Of a stretch of 5,851 nt of DNA, positions 1 to 5,165 are shown piece after piece (position 1 is the stretch's first letter; each line of letters opens with the position of its first letter). The position numbers were made by a program, and so were the translations under genes. This stretch comes from an uncultured Porphyromonadaceae bacterium (GTDB lineage: Bacteria > Bacteroidota > Bacteroidia > Bacteroidales > Muribaculaceae), in assembly GCA_947177595.1 (NCBI GenBank), contig CAMWUZ010000114.1, positions 1 through 5,851 on the forward strand. Direction: 5' to 3'. Below the pieces are notes generated by a model, which saw nothing but the letters and a program-made list of their open reading frames with translations, searched no databases and had not been told where the DNA came from.

Positions 1-843
1 TCAATCCTCGGGCTTACCGCAGCAATGGCTTTCACAGCTTGTACTGACTCTGTGGAATATACCCCCGCGCCCCAGTAAGAAACACCCGGTGTTTATTTCC
101 CGGATGTAGAAACATCTGACTTCGCTATTGATGCGAATTCAACAGCGCAGGTTATCACAATCTCACGCAAGGAAGTCGGTGGAGAAGTGACTGTAGACAT
201 CACCGCCACAGGAGATACCGACAAATTCTCCGTTCCCGCTTCTGTAACCTTTGCCGGCGGTGCTGAGACTGCGGTCATCAACATCACTCCTCTTGTTGAT
301 CAGATGGTTGACTTCACCACTTACAAACTCGCCCTCACCATCGCCCCCGAGTATAGCTCAGATTATCTCGTTAACACTTGGGAAGGTACATTCGTTTATG
401 CAAACAGCAAAGAATGGGTTTCACTCGGTATGTGCGTATATACCGACGACATGGTTGGTCCGCTGTTCAGCAACCCCTGTTTATCCTGGGAGGTTGAAAT
501 CGAGGAGCACGCTAATACCCCCGGTCTCTACCGTCTCGTTAATCCTTACGGATGCGAGGATTCTCCCTTTATACGCTACTGCGAACTTGAAGAGAATTAT
601 GTAATCGTTGACGCCACCAATCCCGAAAAAGTATTCTTCGGAGAAACACCTAACGACGGCTTCACAACCGGTGTTGATATGGGCTACGGTATCATGACTA
701 TCAAACTGCAGACATATGGAACATACTCGAACGGCAAGATTACATGGCCGGTTAAAGGACTTGCGATATTTGATGATGACGGCGGATATAACGCTAATAA
801 TAGCGGCGAATTCTGCATTGACCTTTCAGACCTCGTAGATTAA
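1..843 (+). pseudogene. Bacteroidetes surface lipoprotein, 5'-truncated by window edge and interrupted by an in-frame stop
   Basis: Frame 1 is open from base 1 except for one TAA at 76-78. Before the stop it encodes the end of a lipoprotein signal peptide: a hydrophobic stretch and a lipobox-like F-T-A-C with the lipidated cysteine at codon 40-42. After the stop the same frame runs without interruption to TAA 841-843. It reads first as a beta-rich, Ser/Thr-rich N-terminal domain (about 85-400), resembling the small beta-sandwich repeats of Bacteroidetes outer-surface proteins, and then as a C-terminal region with motifs such as TPGLYRLVNPYG that I associate with uncharacterised secreted proteins of Muribaculaceae and Bacteroides. 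Protein similarity on both sides of the stop points to one gene with a nonsense mutation or sequencing error. Restart at GTG 187 or ATG 304 would give a protein lacking the export signal. The true start lies upstream of the window. The function of the intact protein is unknown, probably cell-surface. It is host DNA, not phage. Confidence 0.72.
31..42 (+). other. Lipobox (signal peptidase II site) of the lipoprotein
   Basis: Codons 31-42 read F-T-A-C directly after a hydrophobic, alanine-rich run, followed by T-D-S. This matches a lipobox with small residues at -1 and -2 and cysteine at +1. It argues that the coding frame upstream of the TAA at 76-78 is genuine and belongs to the downstream frame. 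The n-region of the signal peptide lies outside the window. Confidence 0.65.
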
Positions 844-863
844 TCTTTAACTCCTTATATCTA

Positions 864-896
864 AGAGCGGATGCCACCCGGCACCCGCTCTTTTTT
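864..896 (+). terminator. Rho-independent terminator of the lipoprotein gene
   Basis: AGAGCGG (864-870) pairs perfectly with CCGCTCT (885-891). Inside it TGCC (872-875) pairs with GGCA (880-883), with one A/C mismatch between the two helices and a four-base ACCC loop. A run of six T (891-896) follows. It lies 20 bp after the lipoprotein stop codon and marks the last clearly host feature before the prophage. Confidence 0.9.
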
Positions 897-1050
897 CATC
901 CCCATCTACAGTGAGCCTTAACGATATATGTGGGGGGTATTTTAAAAGGGCAAAATTAACAGTTGGCGATTTTGGCGCATAAGTGGGCGTGTATTAAGGA
1001 GTTAGCTTGATAAGCATGGCTTTTCAGCGAGTTTTTTTCAATTGGCAAAA

Positions 1051-1070
1051 CTTTGCATTGCTTTGCATTC
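1051..1070 (+). repeat. Tandem 10-bp repeat, CTTTGCATT(G/C) twice
   Basis: CTTTGCATTG (1051-1060) is followed immediately by CTTTGCATTC (1061-1070), 9 of 10 identical. With the related boxes at 1101-1137 it forms an array close to the expected phage terminus. A transposase end-binding site or repressor operator is the natural reading, but no protein-DNA pairing can be shown from sequence alone. Confidence 0.6.
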
Positions 1071-1100
1071 GCTTAACACGGCAGGGGGGTAAGTCCGGGG

Positions 1101-1137
1101 GAATGTAAAGTTTTTCTTTACACGGGGCTTTACATCA
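1101..1137. repeat. CTTTACA cluster: one inverted and two direct copies
   Basis: TGTAAAG (1104-1110) and CTTTACA (1116-1122) form a perfect 7-bp inverted repeat around TTTTT. A further CTTTACA lies at 1128-1134, 12 bp after the previous copy. Read on the minus strand, 1101-1110 is CTTTACATTC, one base different from the CTTTGCATTC at 1061-1070, so five related boxes lie within 87 bp. The inverted pair could also form a weak RNA hairpin, but the spacing and directness of the copies fit multiple protein-binding sites better. Confidence 0.6.
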
Positions 1138-1271
1138 AGTTAACATGAGGCATGAACCGAGTGGCAGTTGCAAATGAAAAATAAATTTACGTCCGTTTAA
1201 TAGTTAGCATGTGATACGGCACGTCACCTCGCAGAGAAGTATCGCGCTCCTGTTTTTTTATATAATCTGTA

Positions 1272-1985
1272 TTACTCTACGCTAAATTCAGGACTTTTAA
1301 TATCATCTACAATCATTTTTTTATACATATAAATGTAGTCGACGCATTGTTCAATAGCTCTAATCCAGTGCTCACGTGAAGATTTAATGTTAAGTAAAAA
1401 TAATATCTGTGATAATTTATTCTCTTTAATACCTATGTCTTTCATGTCCTCTTCGTGTTCTTCTGTGATCTGCTGTATCATATCGGTATATGGAGGTGTC
1501 TTCTTAAATTTTTCAAGAAGAAATTTTGGATTTCCGAAGAAATGAATTGTTTCCGTCAATTTAATATATGAGTTATAAACTTGCTCTAATTCATTGCAAG
1601 CGTTATAAATAAGCTTTGTAATACAACTTGTGTCAAACTGCTCATAAATTTTAATCTGATTATACTCATAGTCGGTAGGTTGAAGATCTAAACCATTAAA
1701 ATACATCTTCAATTGTTCTTTGAAAATGCATAGCAATGAATTATTGCCAGCATGATTGCTGTTATCAATATCATTTCCCACTCCCTCAAAGATCCACAGG
1801 GGTGATACACCCAAACTAATAAGTTTGTCAATTAGCTGGGTGGTAGGTTGTTTTTTTCCGGTTTCTATAGATGAATAATAAGATTGTCCTATATCCAATT
1901 TGTTAGCAAATTCTTCTTGGGTAAGATGCATAGAACGGCGCACCTCTCTAAATTTATCGCCAATAGGGATATTTTTATTGCTCAT
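1272..1985 (-). CDS. Phage lysogeny repressor, XRE-family helix-turn-helix (Mu c functional equivalent)
   Basis: This 237-residue protein has an N-terminal XRE/HTH_3 DNA-binding domain at about residues 8-68, with the typical F-R-E-V-R start, the LTQEEFANKL helix, the recognition segment around Q-S-Y-Y-S-S-I-E-T-G-K-K-Q-P and a closing SPLWIFEGVG stretch. The rest (about 80-237) is helical-looking and rich in Lys, Glu and Ile, and I recognise no domain in it. I see no S24/LexA-type Ser-Lys protease region, so RecA-driven self-cleavage is unlikely. The gene is divergent from the early operon, which is where Mu-like phages encode their c repressor, so it is inferred to silence the 2012 promoter and maintain lysogeny. 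It is visibly more AT-rich than the transposition genes, suggesting a swapped immunity module. The start ATG (1983-1985) has no clear Shine-Dalgarno. The repressor role is inferred from position and domain. Confidence 0.82.
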   Translation of the reverse strand: MSNKNIPIGDKFREVRRSMHLTQEEFANKLDIGQSYYSSIETGKKQPTTQLIDKLISLGVSPLWIFEGVGNDIDNSNHAGNNSLLCIFKEQLKMYFNGLDLQPTDYEYNQIKIYEQFDTSCITKLIYNACNELEQVYNSYIKLTETIHFFGNPKFLLEKFKKTPPYTDMIQQITEEHEEDMKDIGIKENKLSQILFLLNIKSSREHWIRAIEQCVDYIYMYKKMIVDDIKSPEFSVE

Positions 1986-1988
1986 TTA

Positions 1989-2019
1989 TTGCTGTTGTAA
2001 ATAATTAGTAATATATTTG
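1989..2019 (+). promoter_or_regulatory. Probable early promoter of the ner-A-B operon (Bacteroidetes sigma type)
   Basis: TATATTTG at 2012-2019 matches the Bacteroidetes -7 consensus TAnnTTTG exactly. A TTG at 1989-1991 lies 20 bp upstream, the usual -33 spacing. Transcription would start near 2024-2026. That leaves no leader for an ATG at 2028 but about 33 nt for the ATG at 2058. The promoter lies in the 1986-2057 region between the divergent repressor and Ner-like genes, as expected for a lysogeny switch. A leftward repressor promoter should also be here, but I could not find a good match. Confidence 0.6.
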
Positions 2020-2057
2020 CACTCAAAATGCAATCAATAAACAAAACTATGCATTTT
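2016..2057. promoter_or_regulatory. Candidate operator: TTGCA/TGCAA dyad and AAAATGCA/TGCATTTT inverted repeat
   Basis: TTGCA (2017-2021) and TGCAA (2029-2033) form a dyad that overlaps the -7 element. AAAATGCA (2025-2032) and TGCATTTT (2050-2057) form a perfect 8-bp inverted repeat separated by 17 bp, ending directly at the ATG at 2058. Such overlap with the promoter and transcript start is typical of operators for Cro/Ner or repressor proteins. The same TTGCATT core occurs in the left-end repeats at 1053-1059 and 1063-1069. Which protein binds is not known; local AT-richness raises the chance level. Confidence 0.45.
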
Positions 2058-2279
2058 ATGTCAAAAACGCAAGAACAACGGGATGAAATCCGCCGCAGGC
2101 TTCCCCACGGCAGTATTTCGCGCATAGCAGAATCCATCGGGCGTTCGCGCATGGCAGTAAGCAATTGGTTCCATGGCAGCCAGTCTCTGGAGGTTGAAGT
2201 TGCTGTGCTCAAAGAGTTGGAGCGTGTAACAAGACTTCAACAGGAAGTTGACTCAAAAGTAAAAGAATTATTAGACTAA
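2058..2279 (+). CDS. ner: Ner/Cro-like small DNA-binding regulator
   Basis: A 73-residue protein beginning MSKTQEQRDE. A helix-turn-helix is visible at about residues 18-38 (G-S-I-S-R-I-A-E-S-I-G, then R-M-A-V-S-N-W-F as recognition helix), followed by a charged amphipathic helix to the C-terminus. Size and position directly before the transposase match Ner of Mu (75 residues), a Cro-like protein that damps early and repressor transcription. The frame is also open from an ATG at 2028 (83 residues), but the predicted transcript starts only a few bases before it and that ATG lies inside an inverted repeat, so I prefer 2058. The stop is 6 nt before the transposase start. Sequence identity with Mu Ner is not claimed; the gene name reflects function and synteny. 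Confidence 0.75.
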   Translation: MSKTQEQRDEIRRRLPHGSISRIAESIGRSRMAVSNWFHGSQSLEVEVAVLKELERVTRLQQEVDSKVKELLD

Positions 2280-2285
2280 AGTCAG

Positions 2286-4082
2286 ATGTCCGAATTTCAC
2301 ACAGCCGTCTCTTACCGTTGTACAAGCACGTTCACACAAAGCTTGTACAACGCGGCTGTGCATGACAGGGGACGTTACATGGATCGGTATAATACCGCTG
2401 ACATGGCAAAGAATATCGCTAACGCGCAAATGCACGCCGTTTTAGATAAAGCCGCCGAAATATACCGCGAGGGGATCGTAAATACACACAGCTCGTCTCT
2501 TGCACCGCTTTACGCCGCATTCGATACCATTTATCCCGGCAAATACAGTTATTTCAGGTTCGCCAGATATATGCGCCTGGTGTGCGAGTCCGGGGCTGAA
2601 AGTCTCGTAAAGGACAAGAGGCGGGGGAACAATTATAAAATAAACGATGTGGTGAAAAAATGGCTGCTTGACGCAATGAGCAGCGGTAAAAAATACGGTG
2701 CGACCCATATTCACCGCCTTATCAGCGAATTATGCGAGGAGTACGGATATAAAACACCGTCACTTTCATGGGTAAAAGCCAATTATTACAAGATGATGCC
2801 GCTTGTGTACGCCCAGCGCAACGGCAATGATGAGTGGACATACAAAGAGCTGCCATACGCCGGTATAACCCGTGCCAGCGCCCCGGGCGGTCAATGGCAG
2901 ATCGACGGCTGGCGGCTTCCTTTTTATATGTCCGGTTATAAAACGCTTACGTTATTCGCTGTAATGGATGCCCACAGCGGTAAAATCATAGGTTATCACG
3001 TGGATCACACGGAGAACACCGAAACAATCCTCAAAGGGTTGGAAAACGCGGTATTCAACACCGGCGTTCTTCCACAGGAAATAGTTTCCGATAACCATTC
3101 TTTCAACCAGACAAAGGAGGCTGAGAACTTCAAGGAGTCGCTTGAAAAACTCGGCTGCATATGGACTACGACTCAGAACCCGAGGCATAAAGGGATAATA
3201 GAGAGGAGTTTCGGGACATTCGGCGAAAGACATTGCAAAGCTATGTACAGCTATGTAGGGCAAGGCATAAGGACACGGCGCGCCAACGGGCGCACGTCGC
3301 AGGAACTGATTGATAAATACACCCGTTCCGGCGCGTTCCTGACTGAAGACCAGATAAAACTAATCGCGATTGAGCTTGTGGATGAGTACAACCGCACATC
3401 CGCCGGGAATTACATGCAGAGCCCCGATGAAAAGTACACCGGTAAGGAAAATATAGGCATACCGGTTGACGATATGCAGCAGATGATCCTGTTTATACGC
3501 AAAGGGTTACATAAGGTAAAGCGCGGACAAATCAACATAGAACGTGCCGGGGTGGTATATGAGTACCAGCTAGACGCAAAGCAGTATATGAAGCTCAATA
3601 ACAAGACTGTTGCTGTGCGTTATGCAGACTACAACCGTATCTATCTGTTTGATGCGGTGACAGATAAGCCGCTGGGAAGCGTACCGCGTAAACGGTTTGC
3701 GCATGGAGCAATATGCGATCAGACAGCCGATGATATTGAGATTCTGAATCGAAACAAAGGGCGTTTGAACGGCATTAAAACGGCGGTCAAACAGCGTCAG
3801 GATGAGATAGCATATCGCGCTGAATCCATAGATCCGGATGCAGCGTACGCGATGAATGCCAAACTCACGCCAAAGAACGTGATAGAAAGTATGAAAGAAT
3901 ACGGACAACAGACACGCGAGGCGCACCGTATGGGGGTAGAGCCGGAACTTGTCACAAATATACCGGTATTCAGTGAGGTTAACATCCCGGCTCCAGACAG
4001 GAAGAAAGAAAAACGGGGCAAAGAGTCTCCTTTTGCCCCGTCAGATCATAAGATAAAGATAATACAAAATTACAAATTCTGA
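2286..4082 (+). CDS. MuA-like DDE transposase (phage transposition protein A)
   Basis: A 598-residue recombinase that would cut the phage 3' ends and join them to target DNA. Region order: an N-terminal helical part, including a probable end-binding helix-turn-helix at about 87-171; an RNase-H-fold rve/integrase core with catalytic D207 (in QWQIDGW), D269 (in IVSDNH) and E306 (in NPRHKGIIER); a Mu-type C-terminal beta-barrel at about 414-474 (AGVVYEYQLD to PRKRFAHG); a long charged helical region (480-545); and a very basic tail, which in MuA is where the partner B and the nuclease-like domain act. There are 36 residues between D269 and E306, nearer the D,D35E spacing of retroviral integrases and IS elements than MuA's longer spacing. 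MuA is 663 residues, so the size is comparable. ATG 2286 is 6 nt after ner; ATG 2379 (residue 32) has an AGGGGA upstream and is a possible alternative start. The partner gene follows after 7 nt. Confidence 0.9.
   Translation: MSEFHTAVSYRCTSTFTQSLYNAAVHDRGRYMDRYNTADMAKNIANAQMHAVLDKAAEIYREGIVNTHSSSLAPLYAAFDTIYPGKYSYFRFARYMRLVCESGAESLVKDKRRGNNYKINDVVKKWLLDAMSSGKKYGATHIHRLISELCEEYGYKTPSLSWVKANYYKMMPLVYAQRNGNDEWTYKELPYAGITRASAPGGQWQIDGWRLPFYMSGYKTLTLFAVMDAHSGKIIGYHVDHTENTETILKGLENAVFNTGVLPQEIVSDNHSFNQTKEAENFKESLEKLGCIWTTTQNPRHKGIIERSFGTFGERHCKAMYSYVGQGIRTRRANGRTSQELIDKYTRSGAFLTEDQIKLIAIELVDEYNRTSAGNYMQSPDEKYTGKENIGIPVDDMQQMILFIRKGLHKVKRGQINIERAGVVYEYQLDAKQYMKLNNKTVAVRYADYNRIYLFDAVTDKPLGSVPRKRFAHGAICDQTADDIEILNRNKGRLNGIKTAVKQRQDEIAYRAESIDPDAAYAMNAKLTPKNVIESMKEYGQQTREAHRMGVEPELVTNIPVFSEVNIPAPDRKKEKRGKESPFAPSDHKIKIIQNYKF
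2300..2360 (+). repeat. Compound inverted repeat at the 5' end of the transposase gene
   Basis: CGTTGTACAAGC (2316-2327) and GCTTGTACAACG (2341-2352) are perfect 12-bp inverted arms around a 13-nt loop. Outside them CACAGCCG (2300-2307) pairs perfectly with CGGCTGTG (2353-2360), with 8 unpaired bases (2308-2315) on the left side only. In RNA this gives 20 base pairs in two stacked helices. Each inner arm also contains the self-complementary octamer TTGTACAA (2318-2325 and 2343-2350), so as DNA it looks like two palindromic protein-binding sites 25 bp apart. It lies in codons 5-25 of the transposase if ATG 2286 is used, or in the untranslated leader if ATG 2379 is used. A role in limiting transposase translation or as an operator is inferred. 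Confidence 0.8.
4013..4041 (+). repeat. Perfect 10-bp hairpin near the 3' end of the transposase gene
   Basis: ACGGGGCAAA (4013-4022) and TTTGCCCCGT (4032-4041) are perfectly complementary around a 9-nt loop, with a possible G-T closing pair. The hairpin lies inside the coding sequence for the basic tail, 48 bp before the ATG of the ATPase gene. No T-run follows, so it is not a standard terminator. It could mark an RNA processing or stability site between A and B, or be chance in a purine-rich tail. Confidence 0.65.
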
Positions 4083-4089
4083 TTTGAAA

Positions 4090-4941
4090 ATGAACGCGAC
4101 AAAGTTACAAGAAAAAAACGAATTAAAGGCGCGCATATCCGGATATTGTTCGGAAAAAGGTCTGAGTAAGGCGGATTTAGCCGTCAAGGCGAAGGTAAGT
4201 GAAGCCACACTGTCAGCTATCGAGAACGAGCGTTGGGAAAAGATATCCGATTCAATGGTAAAGAAGCTGCAGTCTTTCCTGAAATCGGAAACCGCTGGCA
4301 ACATTTATGATACCGCGGATTTTACCGCTGTGGTATCCCTATGCGACACAGCAAGAAAGTATAAACTCATGATCGGGCTCGTGGGTGACACAGGTACAGG
4401 CAAAACAACCTCCCTTACCGCATACAGCCGCCGCAAAAACACATACCGCCTCACATTCGAGAAGTCAATGAATCCCAAGCAGTTCTTTGCATCACTGCTC
4501 AGCGAAATGGGTATTGAGCCAGTGGGAAACATAAACACTATGGTAAACAAGGCGGCGAACGGGCTTAACTGCAAAGAAGAGCCGCTGCTTGTCATAGATG
4601 AAGCCGGAAAAATCACACATCCGGTTCTTCTCTATCTGCACGATCTGAGGGAAAAAACGAAAGGAAACTGCGGTATAGTGCTTGCCGGTATGCCTTATTT
4701 CCGCGATAATCTCAAGAAGAACGCGCAGAGAGGCAAGGAGGGTTACAGTGAGTTCCTTAGACGCATAAACCTCTGGCACACATTGGGAGGATTAAGCGCT
4801 AGTGAAGCACGTTTTGTTGCCCGGAGCAACGGGATAACAGAGCCGGAAGAATTACGGGAACTGTCACAAAAAAGGCGTTTCGGAGACCTCATGAATGAGA
4901 TATACCTGAAAAGAATTCTGAACGGTCAAATGGAATACTAA
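4090..4941 (+). CDS. MuB-like AAA+ ATPase, transposition target-selection protein B
   Basis: A 283-residue protein. Residues about 11-65 form an XRE-like helix-turn-helix (LSKADLAVKAKVSEATLSAIE), as in MuB, whose N-terminal domain is a helix-turn-helix. An AAA+ ATPase follows, with Walker A G-D-T-G-T-G-K-T at 99-106 (K105), Walker B LLVIDEA at 166-172 (D170, E171), and a sensor-1-like strand at about 195-201 (GIVLAGM) followed by an arginine-rich segment (SEFLRRINLW). By family knowledge such proteins polymerise on DNA with ATP, stimulate the transposase and choose the target; here that is inferred from domains and from lying 7 nt after the transposase gene. The protein ends soon after the ATPase core. 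A TTG at 4084 is in frame two codons upstream, but ATG 4090 is the better start. IS21 IstB and Tn7 TnsC are related, but the phage gene order favours MuB. Confidence 0.88.
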   Translation: MNATKLQEKNELKARISGYCSEKGLSKADLAVKAKVSEATLSAIENERWEKISDSMVKKLQSFLKSETAGNIYDTADFTAVVSLCDTARKYKLMIGLVGDTGTGKTTSLTAYSRRKNTYRLTFEKSMNPKQFFASLLSEMGIEPVGNINTMVNKAANGLNCKEEPLLVIDEAGKITHPVLLYLHDLREKTKGNCGIVLAGMPYFRDNLKKNAQRGKEGYSEFLRRINLWHTLGGLSASEARFVARSNGITEPEELRELSQKRRFGDLMNEIYLKRILNGQMEY

Positions 4942-4958
4942 CACATAATCTATATATC

Positions 4959-5165
4959 ATGGTAGAAATTAAAAAAGACAGGCTGGTTATCGTCATTGAA
5001 ACCGAGTATCCAGAAGAAGTTCTTGCGGATTTACAGAAGGGGCTTATTGATGCAGTAGGTTGCATGAGTGATGATTTCCTTAATCATGAAAGAGTTTTTC
5101 CGCTTGTGGACTTCATGTCACACATATTCCCTAGTATTGACCAACTTAAAAAAATAAGTGAATGA
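4959..5165 (+). CDS. Small hypothetical phage early protein
   Basis: A 68-residue protein that I do not recognise. It begins with an alternating hydrophobic segment (DRLVIVIETEYP), probably a beta strand, continues with a helix (EEVLADLQKGLIDAVG) and ends in a region with LVDFMSHIFPSIDQLKKI. It has no signal peptide, membrane segment or zinc-binding cysteines. It lies 17 nt after the ATPase gene, and its TGA overlaps the ATG of the GemA-like gene by 4 nt (ATGA at 5162), which suggests translational coupling and makes it a genuine gene. A small early accessory factor of transposition or host takeover is plausible from position only. Confidence 0.72.
   Translation: MVEIKKDRLVIVIETEYPEEVLADLQKGLIDAVGCMSDDFLNHERVFPLVDFMSHIFPSIDQLKKISE

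Larger units (their letters stand above)
897..1271. other. Gene-free stretch containing the host/phage junction and phage left-end region
   Basis: No credible coding frame is seen in these 375 bases. Position and content match the left end of a Mu-like phage, which carries transposase-binding sites between the terminus and the repressor gene. Repeats visible here are CTTTRCATT boxes (1051-1137), GGGGGGTA at 932-939 and 1084-1091, GGCAAAA at 949-955 and 1044-1050, and TKGGCG at 963-968, 972-977 and 984-989. GATAC (1213-1217) and GTATC (1240-1244) are inverted but distant and lack a T-run suitable for terminating the repressor transcript. No tRNA, small-RNA or terminator signature was found. 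Confidence 0.6.

Noticed and set aside
251..604. Plus-strand open frame of 117 codons overlapping the lipoprotein
   Set aside because: It is an out-of-frame reading of the lipoprotein gene, with Ser/Pro-rich low-complexity translation.
187..843. Independent gene starting at GTG 187
   Set aside because: The same frame is coding upstream to the lipobox, so this is the downstream part of one lipoprotein gene interrupted by TAA at 76-78.
1213..1259. GATAC/GTATC inverted repeat followed by a T-run as a terminator
   Set aside because: The arms are only 5 bp and 22 bp apart, and the T-run is not adjacent to a stem. In the leftward direction needed for the repressor there is no T-run after the hairpin.
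897..1271. CRISPR array or tRNA in the repeat-rich gene-free stretch
   Set aside because: The repeats are about 10 bp with irregular spacing and mixed orientation, with no spacer architecture; no cloverleaf or T-loop sequence is visible.
2952..3263. Minus-strand open frame of 103 codons inside the transposase gene
   Set aside because: It lies opposite the catalytic core of a clear transposase and its translation has no domain or plausible composition; it is a shadow frame.
2286..4941. IS21-type (IstA/IstB) or Tn7-type (TnsB/TnsC) element
   Set aside because: The transposase plus AAA+ pair fits those families, but the divergent repressor, Ner-like gene, helix-turn-helix on the ATPase, GemA-like protein and protease-like gene together indicate a Mu-like phage.
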